From NCBI GenBank assembly GCA_020809425.1, contig JAGGDC010000001.1, positions 1,749,001 to 1,813,000 on the forward strand: a stretch of DNA of 64,000 bases, given 5' to 3'. The notes under the pieces are model-generated. The model did no database searches and was not told where the DNA came from. It worked only from the letters and a program-made list of their open reading frames with translations. This document shows, piece after piece, positions 28,765 through 37,575 of the stretch; within the stretch, counting starts at the first letter, position 1, and each line of letters begins with the position of its first letter. Position numbers and translations under genes: made by a program. The DNA is from Candidatus Synoicihabitans palmerolidicus. GTDB lineage: Bacteria > Verrucomicrobiota > Verrucomicrobiia > Opitutales > Opitutaceae.

Positions 28765-29559
28765 ATGATCGATTGGCGCCACTGGCACAACGAACCTTAC
28801 CTCATCGGCGGATTACTGGTCTTAGCCTGGGGCTATGCCGTGCTCACTGGACCACTCAAGAACCGGGTCGCCCCGCATGCCCCCCGTCTCAGTCGCTGGC
28901 GTGCGTCCAGTTACTATTCTTCATTGATCCTGTTTTACTTGGCGGTCGGTTCCCCGTTTGACCAAATCGGCGAACGCTTCCTCTTTTCGGCCCATATGGC
29001 GCAACACGTGGTACTCATCTATCCGTGCGCCGTGCTCTGGGTCCTCGGTTTGCCTGGTTGGCTGGTGGACGGAGTCATCCGGACCAATACCCTCCGCTCC
29101 ATCGGTCGGTTGTTCACCTACCCCGTCGTCGTCGGTATCATCTATGTAATGACGCAGAGCCTCTGGCACATCCCGGCGCTCTACGATCTCGCGTTGCAAG
29201 ACCGGTTCATTCACGTGCTTGAACACGTGACATTCTTTGGTTCAGCCGTGCTTTACTGGTGGCCCGTATTATCGTCCTCCCAGGCCATCCCTCCCATGCG
29301 GCTTGCCGGCCAGATGATTTACTTGTTCGCGATCGCCGTCGGTCTCACGCCTCTTTTTGCGTTCATCACCTTTTCGTCAGACGTGCTCTACCCCACCTAC
29401 GAATTCGCCCCTCGACTCATTGAGGGATTCACCTCCATGGACGATCAGTTGCTGGCCGGAGCGATTATGAAACTCAGTAACGTGGTCGTCACTTTCCTCG
29501 GCCTCACGGGGGTCTTCATTCGCTGGTATCGCCAAAGTGAACTCAAATCCGCTGCTTAA
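28765..29559 (+). CDS. ctaG: Cytochrome c oxidase assembly factor CtaG (caa3 type)
   Basis: A 264-residue polytopic membrane protein of the caa3_CtaG family, with about seven helices. Conserved elements: an N-terminal WRHWHNEPYLIGGLL, SAHMAQHVVLIYPCAVLWVL (histidines that may bind metal), QSLWHIPALYDLAL, HVLEHVTFFGSAVLYWWPVL and a C-terminal MDDQLLAGAIMKLSNVVVTF. In Bacillus, this CtaG is required for active caa3 oxidase, probably in copper insertion. Its place right after the structural genes fits. Intact and of normal length. Confidence 0.92.
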   Translation: MIDWRHWHNEPYLIGGLLVLAWGYAVLTGPLKNRVAPHAPRLSRWRASSYYSSLILFYLAVGSPFDQIGERFLFSAHMAQHVVLIYPCAVLWVLGLPGWLVDGVIRTNTLRSIGRLFTYPVVVGIIYVMTQSLWHIPALYDLALQDRFIHVLEHVTFFGSAVLYWWPVLSSSQAIPPMRLAGQMIYLFAIAVGLTPLFAFITFSSDVLYPTYEFAPRLIEGFTSMDDQLLAGAIMKLSNVVVTFLGLTGVFIRWYRQSELKSAA

Positions 29560-29607
29560 AATTAAGCAGGGACGTTGGAGGACCATCCCGTAACTTTTAC
29601 GTCACCC

Positions 29608-31869
29608 ATGACTGGGGACATCGCCCTAATCTTCGTCTTCTTAGTCCTCACGTTCGCCAGCTTCGTGTGGGGAAAATTCCCTCCTGACGTTACCGCGTTG
29701 GCGCTTTTTATTGCGCTCATTGTCACCGGACTCCTCCCCGCTGCCGAAGCACTTGCAGTATTTTCCAACCCCGCTCCGATCACAGTCGGAGCCATGTTTG
29801 TACTCAGTGCCGCGCTGGTCAAATGCGGGCTGATTGATCGTATTTCAGGCTGGGTCAACCGCGCCGGTTCGCTTCCTTATCCGGTTGTCCTTCTCGTTAT
29901 GGTTGCCTTCGTGGCCACGCTATCGGCCTTCGTCAACAACACCCCTGTCGTCGTGGTATTCCTGCCCGTGGTCCTGGGTCTGGCCCGGAAGATGAAACTG
30001 GCCCCGTCCAAGCTCCTCATTCCGCTTTCCTACGCCGCCGTTCTGGGAGGGACCTGCACCCTCGTAGGCACCAGTACCAATCTGATCGTAAACGGCATCG
30101 CCATCTCCCATGGCGAACGTTCCTTTTCCTTCTTTGAACTCGCCTGGTTGGGCGTCCCGACCGCCATTCTTGGCGGTATCTACCTCGCCATCGTGGGCAA
30201 ACGCGTGCTCCCCGTGCGTGAGATGTTCACTGATATTCTGAGCGAGGAGGAGCGCCGCGAATACATCGCTGAGGCTTTCGTCCAACCCAACTCCGCCTTG
30301 ACCGGCAAAACCATCAACGAATCCGGCCTTAAGAAAGCTCGGGGCGTGCGAGTGCTCGAATTGGTGCGCCATGGTATTGCCATTCCTCTCGACCCCGCGA
30401 CGACCAAGCTCCACGCCGGTGACCGGATGATTCTGTCGTGCCGTCCCCACGATATCGCTCACATCCGTAGTGTCGAGGGCATCGATCTCTTCGCCGATCT
30501 CCAACTCGGGCTTGAACAGATCGCCGCCCAGGAAGGCTCCCTCGTTGAGGCCGTTGCCACTCCTCAGTCCTCTCTCGTCGGTCAAACCGTGCGAGGCGTA
30601 AACTTCCGACAACGTTTCCGGATGGTCGCGGTCGCCTTGCACCGGAAAGGTCGCAACGTCCGCAAGGCGATCGAAACCTTGCCCATCGAACCCGGCGACG
30701 TGCTCCTCATGATGGGCACGGACCAAGCCATTGATCGGCTCCGCAATAGTGACGATCTGGTGCTCTTCGACCGCGCTCGCACTCCAGCCAAGTCCCCCGC
30801 GGGCAAGATCGCCCTCGTCATCGGTGTCATCGCCGCCGTCATCACCGCCGTCACTTGGAACATCGCCCCCCTCGAAATCACCGCCCTCACCGGTTGCGTC
30901 GTGCTCCTCGTGGCGGGCGTGCTTAAATCCAAGGAAGCCTACGCCGCCGTCGAGTGGAATCTCATCTTCCTCATCTTCGGCATGCTCGGCATGGGTGTGG
31001 CGCTCGAACAAACCGGCGGCGCCTCTTGGCTCGCTTCTCATTTGGTCGACGGCGTTCACGGACTCGCCAGCACGGAATACCGTCCCCTGGTTGCGCTGGC
31101 CGCGATCTACCTCACCACCATGGTGCTGACCGAGCTTCTCTCCAACAACGCCATCGCCGCTCTGATGGCTCCCATCGCCTTGCGGGTGGCCAGCGAGATG
31201 GGTATGGATCCTCGCCCCTTTATTGTCGGCGTGACTTTCGCCGCCTCCGCCGCGTTCTCCACTCCTATCGGATACCAGACCAACACCTACATCTACGGCG
31301 TCGGCGGGTATCGCTTCACCGATTTCCTCAAGATCGGTCTGCCCATGAACGCTCTTGGTTTCGGCATGGCGTTGACCATAATTCCGATCATCTGGCCTTT
31401 TCAAGAATCCGGTGCTGCGAGCGTTGATCCGCCCGCCATTTCCTTTTTCACTATGACCCCGATAGTGGTTGTCTCCGATGATGTCACTGGTGCCGCGAAA
31501 ATCGCCGGTATCGCTCACCGTCACGGATATCGCACATCATTGCGAACCACCTCGGGACCGCTGAGTTGCAACAATGTCGAGGTACTCGTCATCGATCTGG
31601 ACACGCGAACCAAAACCGAAGATGCCGCCGTGCTTTTGCACCGCGCTTTTGCCCCGCGCTTTTGCCCCGCGCTTTTGCCCCGCGCTTTTGCCCCGCGCTT
31701 TTGCCCCGCGCTTTTGCCCCGCGCTTTTGCCCCGCGCTTTTGCCCCGCGCTTTTGCCCCGCGCTTTTGCCCCGCGCTTTTGCCTCGCGCTTTTGCCCCGC
31801 GCTTTTGCCCCGCGCTTTTGCCCCGCGCTTTTGCCCCGCGCTTTTGCACCGCGAATTGGCGCTACGTAG
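29608..31869 (+). CDS. SLC13/SAC1-type anion transporter with TrkA-C domains, run-on into a kinase fragment
   Basis: Residues about 1-190 form the first transport half (FPPDVTALALFIALIVTGLL, then STLSAFVNNTPVVVVFLPV and GGTCTLVGTSTNLIVNGIAI, the conserved NTP and STN hairpin signatures). Two TrkA-C regulatory domains follow (about 200-400; SALTGKTINESGLKKARGVR and SSLVGQTVRGVNF). The second half repeats the hairpin as ELLSNNAIAALMAPIALRVA and STPIGYQTNTYIYGVGGYRF. The transporter should end near 'IIPIIWPF' at about 31405. No stop follows, and the frame runs into the DUF1537 kinase start at 31453 and on to 31869. ATG 29608 is preferred to TTG 29575. Substrate (sulfate, dicarboxylate or similar) cannot be told. 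Confidence 0.8.
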   Translation: MTGDIALIFVFLVLTFASFVWGKFPPDVTALALFIALIVTGLLPAAEALAVFSNPAPITVGAMFVLSAALVKCGLIDRISGWVNRAGSLPYPVVLLVMVAFVATLSAFVNNTPVVVVFLPVVLGLARKMKLAPSKLLIPLSYAAVLGGTCTLVGTSTNLIVNGIAISHGERSFSFFELAWLGVPTAILGGIYLAIVGKRVLPVREMFTDILSEEERREYIAEAFVQPNSALTGKTINESGLKKARGVRVLELVRHGIAIPLDPATTKLHAGDRMILSCRPHDIAHIRSVEGIDLFADLQLGLEQIAAQEGSLVEAVATPQSSLVGQTVRGVNFRQRFRMVAVALHRKGRNVRKAIETLPIEPGDVLLMMGTDQAIDRLRNSDDLVLFDRARTPAKSPAGKIALVIGVIAAVITAVTWNIAPLEITALTGCVVLLVAGVLKSKEAYAAVEWNLIFLIFGMLGMGVALEQTGGASWLASHLVDGVHGLASTEYRPLVALAAIYLTTMVLTELLSNNAIAALMAPIALRVASEMGMDPRPFIVGVTFAASAAFSTPIGYQTNTYIYGVGGYRFTDFLKIGLPMNALGFGMALTIIPIIWPFQESGAASVDPPAISFFTMTPIVVVSDDVTGAAKIAGIAHRHGYRTSLRTTSGPLSCNNVEVLVIDLDTRTKTEDAAVLLHRAFAPRFCPALLPRAFAPRFCPALLPRAFAPRFCPALLPRAFAPRFCLALLPRAFAPRFCPALLPRAFAPRIGAT

Positions 31870-31872
31870 AGA
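31453..31872 (+). pseudogene. N-terminal fragment of a four-carbon acid sugar kinase (DUF1537), truncated
   Basis: ATG 31453 opens MTPIVVVSDDVTGAAKIAGI and AHRHGYRTSL, the N-terminal signature 'ADDLTGAAEIAGIAHRxG' of the four-carbon acid sugar kinase family (OtnK/YgbK). It continues to VEVLVIDLDTRTKTEDAAVL and then enters a 17-copy, 13-bp repeat. After the array the original reading LLHRELALR resumes in another frame for a few codons before an insertion sequence end begins at about 31870. Only about 70 of roughly 430 residues are left. The enzyme family phosphorylates threonate/erythronate-type acids; here the gene is dead. Confidence 0.75.
31632..31852. repeat. 13-bp tandem array, 17 copies
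   Basis: Consensus unit GCTTTTGCCCCGC repeated 17 times without spacers (221 bp). The first and last units read GCTTTTGCACCGC, unit 12 (31775-31787) reads GCTTTTGCCTCGC, and all others are identical. Because 13 is not a multiple of three, each strand reads as one 13-residue periodic peptide in all three frames (RAFAPRFCPALLP on plus), and no stop occurs in any of the six frames. It lies inside the truncated DUF1537 kinase. Confidence 0.98.
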
Positions 31873-32415
31873 GTGTCCCATTTACCCTAATTTTGGAAGG
31901 GGGGCAGGCAAGCCGATTTTTTGAGCGGATTTCCGGCTACCAATGGCGGATGTAGGCGCGCGCAGATGCAATTTAATGGCTAAATTGCAGTGTCGCAGCA
32001 GTCAGTGCCTGGATCGTTTCCATGAGGGAACCTCCGGCAGCCGGTTTATTGTTCATCGTTGGAGTAGGCTTGGTGGTTTTAGGCGGCTTGGGCCTGCGGT
32101 GGTTGGTCGGCCAGCAAGTCGGGCGATGAGCCACAGGTTGTGACCGAGGATGCTCCAGGCTACCGCCAGGTAGCGATTCGTGAAGCCTCTGGCACTCACT
32201 CGCTTGCCTTGGCGTTGCTTGATGATGGCGATGCGGGCCTCCGTCGACGCCCGGCGATGTTGGAGCGCCACGAACTGCGGCTCCTGCATGCGCCGTTGCA
32301 GCTGCTGCGGATCGCGGGGGCAAGTGGCGTCATAAAGGTCGGCTTCGGCCAAGCGTTCGCACAGCCGTTTGGTCGAGAAGCCTCGGTCGGTGCTCGCCGC
32401 TTTGATCGCGGTTCA
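31869..32415 (-). mobile_element. Insertion sequence remnant (3' end plus transposase C-terminus)
   Basis: The left edge, GTGTCCCATTTACCCT at 31873, and the next 160 bases recur at 63841-64000 with about seven differences, so this is an IS end. The minus-strand transposase C-terminus lies inside. The element is truncated on its right side near 32415, where coding similarity stops, and no matching inverted repeat is visible there. It cuts the DUF1537 kinase on its left. The family is probably ISNCY/IS1182-like, judged only from the transposase tail. Confidence 0.7.
32053..32415 (-). pseudogene. DDE transposase, C-terminal fragment
   Basis: The frame begins abruptly as IKAASTDRGFSTKRLCERLA, then LYDATCPRDPQQLQRRMQE and the characteristic tail RRASTEARIAIIKQRQGKRV ... 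RYLAVAWSILGHNLWLIARL, with the final catalytic glutamate likely in 'STEARI'. About 120 codons survive; the N-terminal DNA-binding part and the first catalytic aspartates are gone. The tail resembles transposases of the IS1182/ISNCY group. Non-functional. Confidence 0.7.
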
Positions 32416-32633
32416 AAGTTCTCAATTCGGCCTGATATGACTCGTCTCACTTTGATCACCTCATCTTATCCAACGGTCACGACCAAACTGAAAAATAGGA
32501 TCGATGAATCGAATTCGCAATCATCAGGAACTGGGAGGGTTCAGCGATCTCCCATTGCTCGCCTCAATAAACCAAAAGTCCCAGCTCCCGACCTTTTCAG
32601 GCCAAGAGCCAGGACCGGCTTGGGGTTCGGAAG

Positions 32634-32658
32634 CCCGGAGAAGATTTAATTCTCCGGG
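32634..32658 (-). terminator. Hairpin downstream of cysK
   Basis: Perfect 9-bp inverted repeat CCCGGAGAA / TTCTCCGGG with a 7-base loop (GATTTAA), 14 bases past the cysK stop. On the minus strand no strong T-run follows, so it may be a terminator-like or RNA-stabilising hairpin rather than a classic intrinsic terminator. Confidence 0.5.
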
Positions 32659-32672
32659 GATTTCAAAGTAGA

Positions 32673-33647
32673 TCAGCTTTTGATCAGATCGTCCAGTGAA
32701 TCACTGTCCGTATTCACATCCGCAAAAAGCCACGTGGATAAATAGCGCTCCGAACAGGATGGAATGATGGCGACCACCGTCTTTCCTGCATTTTCCGGTC
32801 GCTTTGCCACCTCTAGAGCAGCCCAAGTGATAGCGCCCGACGAAATGCCGATCGGAATTCCGTCCAACTCGGACACTTCCTTGGAAATCGGACCAGAGTC
32901 TTCCTCCTTCACCGTGATAACTTCATCATAAATCGAGGTATTCAACACCTCGGGCACAAATCCCGCCCCGATACCTTGTAACTTGTGAGGACCTGGAGCC
33001 CCGCCTGAGAGCACGGGTGATGAAGCCGGTTCGACCGCCACCATCTTTAAATCCGACTTCTTAGCCTTCAGCCTCTCGCCCACACCGGTGATCGTGCCCC
33101 CGGTACCAATGCCTGCGACCACGAAATCAACGTTGCCATCCGTATCGTTCCAAATCTCCTCTGCGGTGGTTTTACGGTGAATCGCGGGATTGGAGGGATT
33201 CGCAAACTGCTGCAAAACAACCGCATTGGGAATCTTTGCCGCCAGCTCTTCCGCCTTGGCAATCGCGCCCTTCATTCCCTTGGGACCTTCGGTCAGCACT
33301 AAACGGGCACCCAAAACCTTGAGCAGCTTACGACGCTCCATGCTCATCGTCTCTGGCATCGTCAAAATTAGCTGCAAACCCTTGGCCGCCGCCACAAAGG
33401 CCAATGCAATACCGGTGTTGCCTGAGGTCGGTTCGATCAAACAAGAGTTCTCATTGATCGCGCCGCTCTCCAACGCGTCCGTGATCATCGCGAAGCCAAT
33501 ACGGTCTTTCACCGATGAGAGCGGGTTGAAAAACTCCAATTTCAACAAGATGTCAGCGACCGCGCCGTGTTTTTTCGCCGTGCGGTTCAATCGCACGAGT
33601 GGAGTGTTACCAATGGTTTCGGTGATATCGTTGTGGATTCGGGCCAT
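32673..33647 (-). CDS. cysK: Cysteine synthase A (O-acetylserine sulfhydrylase)
   Basis: A 324-residue intact PLP enzyme. The lysine that binds the cofactor is in LSSVKDRIG (Lys47), the substrate loop is TSGNTGIA (about 74-81), the phosphate-binding glycine loop is [10 protein letters not shown] and the C-terminal active-site region is [10 protein letters not shown]. The enzyme makes cysteine from O-acetylserine and sulfide. The usual C-terminus is slightly extended by an acidic tail ([15 protein letters not shown]). It stands alone here, with a hairpin just downstream and an AT-rich leader upstream (33660-33820). Start ATG 33647. Confidence 0.95.
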   Translation of the reverse strand: MARIHNDITETIGNTPLVRLNRTAKKHGAVADILLKLEFFNPLSSVKDRIGFAMITDALESGAINENSCLIEPTSGNTGIALAFVAAAKGLQLILTMPETMSMERRKLLKVLGARLVLTEGPKGMKGAIAKAEELAAKIPNAVVLQQFANPSNPAIHRKTTAEEIWNDTDGNVDFVVAGIGTGGTITGVGERLKAKKSDLKMVAVEPASSPVLSGGAPGPHKLQGIGAGFVPEVLNTSIYDEVITVKEEDSGPISKEVSELDGIPIGISSGAITWAALEVAKRPENAGKTVVAIIPSCSERYLSTWLFADVNTDSDSLDDLIKS

Positions 33648-33828
33648 GATCGGGGTTACAAGTGGTTAAAAAGAGAATTTAGGTAAACTTACTCAGAATT
33701 AAAGTCTACCGAATTTTGCCTCGATTCTCCGTTGGTCAGTTCAATCAGACCCTTTTAGGCAATAATATCCAATTAGCCCCAGTGATAACCCTACTAATAG
33801 GGCTATAAGATATACTTTCGTCCAATGA

Positions 33829-34728
33829 TTGCGACTCCAGGCGGATCCGACACCTTTACGGCGAGTAGGAGAACCTATCCGAGTCACCATTTTATTAGTC
33901 GCGGCCTGCACCGCTCATTCCGCCACTTTCACTTGGCGGGACGGGTCAACCGACACGTCCGTTTCGGAGAAGACAAATTGGGCGGGAGGCAACGCTCCCA
34001 ACGGTAATCCCAACATCGTTTTCAATACAGCGACCGCAACCGACGTGAATTTTGATTTCGCCAACGGCGCCACTACGGTCGTGGGAGACGTGACCTTTAC
34101 GGCATCCGCCGGTTCCTTTACCATCCAAAGTGATAGCAACGGCGTCCTGAAAATCGGCGACATCGATAATCAATCTACCGCCCTGCAAATCTTCGACTTG
34201 GAATTGGAATTCCAAAATAAGGAGACCGTGCTCGCAGGAGGTCCTGTTCAATTCAATCAGGCGATCACGACCAAAACGGGGAATACCGAACTCACGTTCT
34301 CCGGTAATTCGGAAATCATAGCCGGCAACAACAACATCTTTGATGGCTCCATCGATCTCTTTCTCAACGGAACCACGCTCGATCTCAGCGATACAACTCA
34401 ATTCTTCTCCAGTATCAGCGTATCCGGTGACTCGATTATAGATTGTGGAGGAGCATCAGCGGCGTTGAATCTGAACATCCTCAGCGTCCTGGGCGGCACC
34501 TTGACCGTAAAAAATTGGACCGGCAACCCAGGTGATTTTGCCGTATCCGGTGCGGTTGATAGTACCAGCTTGGGCAACATCATTTTTGAGGGATGGGGCG
34601 ACGCTACTTGGGATCCAACCTCCGGCGTTCTCCCGGCCGTAGTTCCAGAATCGTCTACCTGCGGCGGTTACCTCGTGATGGCATCCTTGGCCTTCCATGC
34701 TTGGCGACGACGACACCGGTCTCGTTAA
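33829..34728 (+). CDS. PEP-CTERM-like exported beta-rich protein
   Basis: A signal peptide (TILLVAACTAHSA) is followed by a mature start (TFTWRDGSTDTSVSEKTNWA), like autotransporter-associated beta-strand proteins ('W.....W....NW'). The middle is threonine- and asparagine-rich beta-repeat sequence (DLELEFQNKETVLAGGPVQF). The end is a sorting signal: VPESSTCGGYLVMASLAFHA then WRRRHRSR. It has the form VPEP-helix-basic tail of PEP-CTERM proteins, but proline is replaced by serine (PES for PEP). The start is uncertain: TTG 33829 or a frame-shifted ATG at 33825. A small inverted repeat (CCCTA/TAGGG, 33789-33802) precedes it. No exosortase gene is in this window. Confidence 0.65.
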   Translation: MRLQADPTPLRRVGEPIRVTILLVAACTAHSATFTWRDGSTDTSVSEKTNWAGGNAPNGNPNIVFNTATATDVNFDFANGATTVVGDVTFTASAGSFTIQSDSNGVLKIGDIDNQSTALQIFDLELEFQNKETVLAGGPVQFNQAITTKTGNTELTFSGNSEIIAGNNNIFDGSIDLFLNGTTLDLSDTTQFFSSISVSGDSIIDCGGASAALNLNILSVLGGTLTVKNWTGNPGDFAVSGAVDSTSLGNIIFEGWGDATWDPTSGVLPAVVPESSTCGGYLVMASLAFHAWRRRHRSR

Positions 34729-34729
34729 T

Positions 34730-35906
34730 CTAAGCCGCCGGTCGCCGGACCACAGAGTCATCCGATATCTGCACCGTCACTTCGTCTTTCAGCCCATACA
34801 GCAAATGGTGATTACGCAGCCGCGAGATGACCATCGCGGTTAGTTTACTCCCTGCATGGAGCAGGACCATTCCATCCGGCGTGTCGATGTCCGAGACTAA
34901 AACCTGTCCCGGAACCAGCTGATTATACCGCATGGTTTTCACCGGATCTGTGCGATTTAAAGGCTGATTAAGGTAGGCGGGGAAACACTCGAAACTTAAT
35001 TCAAGTAAATCCGGATCATACCACTCAGCCTCCCGGGTCATCGCCATTTCCGCCGCGTCTTTCACGATCCCATCCGCGTCCAAGGCCAATCGATCCAAAA
35101 GTATCCGCAGCATACGAGAAACCAACGGGATGGCCTCACCAGCTACATCATCCTCGGGAAACCCGCCTCCGTTGTAGTCCTTTTTGATATACAGTATAAT
35201 CCGAGTCACTTGCTCGCATCGCGGAATCGTCACCAATAAATCGTGACCGATTTGTGGCAGCTGCTTGAGCAACTCCTTCTCTTTTGCCGTGAGTTCTTGC
35301 TCGCCATCCCATCGATCCAACCGGCCTGCGGGCAATGAGCACGCCCCCACCTCATTGGAGCAATGCCGCGAATTCTACCTCCCACCCTGCCCCCTCCTTT
35401 AAATAAGGTAGCATTCCCTTCGCGGCATCCCGGAGTCGTTGTCCTCGCGCCAACGCATTCGGGGCCACCACTCAGAGAATTTCCGACATGACCCGCATGA
35501 TACCGAAAAGCGTATTTTCCAGCAATTCGTGCTCGGCGCTCAATACCTGATGATGCGTGAGAGCTTCCCTCAATATCGGAAGCAAAGACTCCGCCGGACA
35601 CGGTTTGTGTATGAACCGAAAGACCTGCCCCCGGTTCACCGCGTCCACCGCCGTAACCTGATCGGCGTTACCCGTCAGCATCACCCTCACGGTCTCTGGG
35701 AAGAGCTGACGAACCTTCTCCAGCAACACCACCCCGCGCATTCGAGGCATGGTCATATCCGCCACCACCACCGCATAGCGGGTATGCTCCTTGAGTGCCA
35801 ACACCTCCGCCCTTTCCACCACCGTATCAAACTCCACTTGATAACGCAACGAACGTCTAAACGCCGCCAATACCATAGGACCATCGTCCACAAACAGAAT
35901 CTTCAT
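34730..35906 (-). pseudogene. Response regulator (REC plus HD-type output domain), broken
   Basis: ATG 35906 overlaps the stop of the kinase gene (ATGA). The receiver domain starts MKILFVDDGPMVLAAFRRSL, with the phospho-acceptor in VVVADMTMPRMRG and the conserved lysine in RFIHKPCPAESL. The output part resembles a degenerate HD-GYP/HDOD helical domain: LPQIGHDLLVTIPRCEQVTR, KKDYNGGGFPEDDVAGEAIP and LDRLALDADGIVKDAAEMAM. Lesions: TGA at 35472-35474 right after the receiver domain, a second TGA near 35358 and a frameshift next to it. Only the receiver could still be made as a stand-alone protein of 144 residues. Confidence 0.82.
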
Positions 35907-37438
35907 ACCTCCTCCGTCCCTTCCTGCATCGCGATCGGCAGCCTCACGTGGAACGTCGTCCCACGACCAATTTCTAACTCAAAGTGTATCCGTCCCCGGT
36001 GCTGTTCCGTCACCACTTTGTGAGCAATCGCCAATCCCTGACCGGTCCCGTACCTCACCTCCTTGGTGGTGAAAAACGGATCGAATACCCGTGTCTGAAT
36101 TGAGGCGGGTATCCCGCTGCCATCGTCCTCCACTTCTATCATCACTTCGTTTTCAAGCCGTCGAGTCCGCACCTCAATCCTTCCTCTTTCTCTTTCCGTT
36201 TCTCGGTTTGCAGCTTCGATCACATGCGCCGCATTCACCACCAAATTTAGCACCACTTGATTGATCTGATCGATCATGCAAGAAACCCGCGGGAGGGCTT
36301 CATCGAGGCGACAGACCATCTCTGCCACGTACTTCCACTCGTGCCAGAAAACCTGGATTGTCGCTTCAATCGCCGCATTGAGGTCAGCCGGTTTGCTTTC
36401 GGGTGCACTGGGATGCGCAAACTGTTTGCGCGAACTCACGATCCGTCCGACCCGCTCCAATCCATCCAATCTCTGCGACAAAGCTTGAGGAATTTTGTCC
36501 AGCAGAAAGGCCATGTCGTTATTCCGCTCTTTTATGTCAGCAGGTAGTTCCGCCACGAGCTCCGAAAAGGGGTCTAAACCAAATTTCACATTATCGGTGA
36601 TAAACTGTGTCGGGATATTGATCTCGTGTGCGATTCCCGCCGCCATCGCTCCGATCGATTCCAACTTTTGAGCTAACTGACGATCTGCCTCCTCCAACTT
36701 TCGTGAAGTGATGTCTCGGGAAACACCAAATATTCCGACCACATCCCCCTTTCGGTCAAACCTCGGCATCTTGGTCGTAGTTAGCCACCTCGTGTTGCCC
36801 GCCGAATCTATTTCGTGCTCCTCCTCATCTAGAACTGGTGCCCGGGTTTTAATGATCGTTTGTTCATCCGTAAATGCCTTTGCCGCGTGGGACACCCCAC
36901 AAAAATCAAAGTCCGTTTTACCCATGGCATCTGCCTCGGATTCCACTCCGAATTGCTCCAGCATGGAGCGATTTATACGGATGAATCTGCTGGCCAGATC
37001 CTTAAAAGAAATGTCGTCGGGCAAATTGTCCAAAAGCGCCCGCAAACAATCGTTATCGCTGGCCCGGCCGTCCGCTTTCTCCGTCGACGAGATTGGCAAT
37101 TCGAGCATCCCAATTCGAGCATCTGCTCCCGATTCTTCTGTTGTCTCCCGCACCAAGTGCAACATGACCTCCACTTCCGACCCATCCATCGTAAGGAGCC
37201 AACACTGCCCAGACCATTCTCCAAAGATCCGGAGCTCCGGCAAAATTCTGGATGTGAATTTTCCCTTGATCGTGGGCGAAATAATTGCGGCCAACCCCTG
37301 ATCTGACGTCTCGTCGTCTCTGTCTCCAAACACCGCTACCGCACTTGGGTTAAGGAACTCAATCTTCATGTCACTTCCCCTGAATACTCCCACCCACACC
37401 GAGGACGCCTTCTCAAAGAGCCTCAGCAATTCTGACAT
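35903..37438 (-). CDS. PAS-domain sensor histidine kinase
   Basis: About 511 residues from ATG 37438, preceded by GGGTGA; a GTG at 37462 would add eight residues. Two PAS-like domains lie at about 10-100 and 130-245 (the second ends GIFGVSRDITSRKLEEADRQ). The kinase core is of the HPK4-like type: the H-box is AGIAHEINIPTQF (His271), the N-box NLVVNAAHVIEAA (Asn402), G1 DDGSGIP, F-box FDPFFTTKE and G2 GTGQGLAIAHKVV. There is no membrane segment, so it is cytoplasmic. It overlaps the response regulator start and was co-expressed with it; that partner's output domain is now broken. Intact itself. Confidence 0.88.
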   Translation of the reverse strand: MSELLRLFEKASSVWVGVFRGSDMKIEFLNPSAVAVFGDRDDETSDQGLAAIISPTIKGKFTSRILPELRIFGEWSGQCWLLTMDGSEVEVMLHLVRETTEESGADARIGMLELPISSTEKADGRASDNDCLRALLDNLPDDISFKDLASRFIRINRSMLEQFGVESEADAMGKTDFDFCGVSHAAKAFTDEQTIIKTRAPVLDEEEHEIDSAGNTRWLTTTKMPRFDRKGDVVGIFGVSRDITSRKLEEADRQLAQKLESIGAMAAGIAHEINIPTQFITDNVKFGLDPFSELVAELPADIKERNNDMAFLLDKIPQALSQRLDGLERVGRIVSSRKQFAHPSAPESKPADLNAAIEATIQVFWHEWKYVAEMVCRLDEALPRVSCMIDQINQVVLNLVVNAAHVIEAANRETERERGRIEVRTRRLENEVMIEVEDDGSGIPASIQTRVFDPFFTTKEVRYGTGQGLAIAHKVVTEQHRGRIHFELEIGRGTTFHVRLPIAMQEGTEEV

Positions 37439-37575
37439 AGAATTGGATTCACCCGGTTTCACGGTAGTTGGAGATGCTTCCTAATTCGGCACGTAGTTCC
37501 CCGACTTGAACCGCCAACCTGAAAACCTAAGCCCGGCGTCCTCCCCCCCCCCTCTGCTCCCACTGTCTTTTCTGC

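Noticed and set aside
29920-31524. 534-codon minus-strand open frame opposite the transporter
   Set aside because: Same reason: shadow of a conserved gene; composition His/Gly/Asp-rich without any motif.
31632-31852. CRISPR array
   Set aside because: Units are 13 bp with no spacers and no cas genes nearby.
31537-31881. Basic 115-codon minus-strand open frame with a KARGKSAGQKRGA repeat
   Set aside because: It is the reverse reading of the 13-bp array; the unit has no stop in any frame, so such frames arise automatically.
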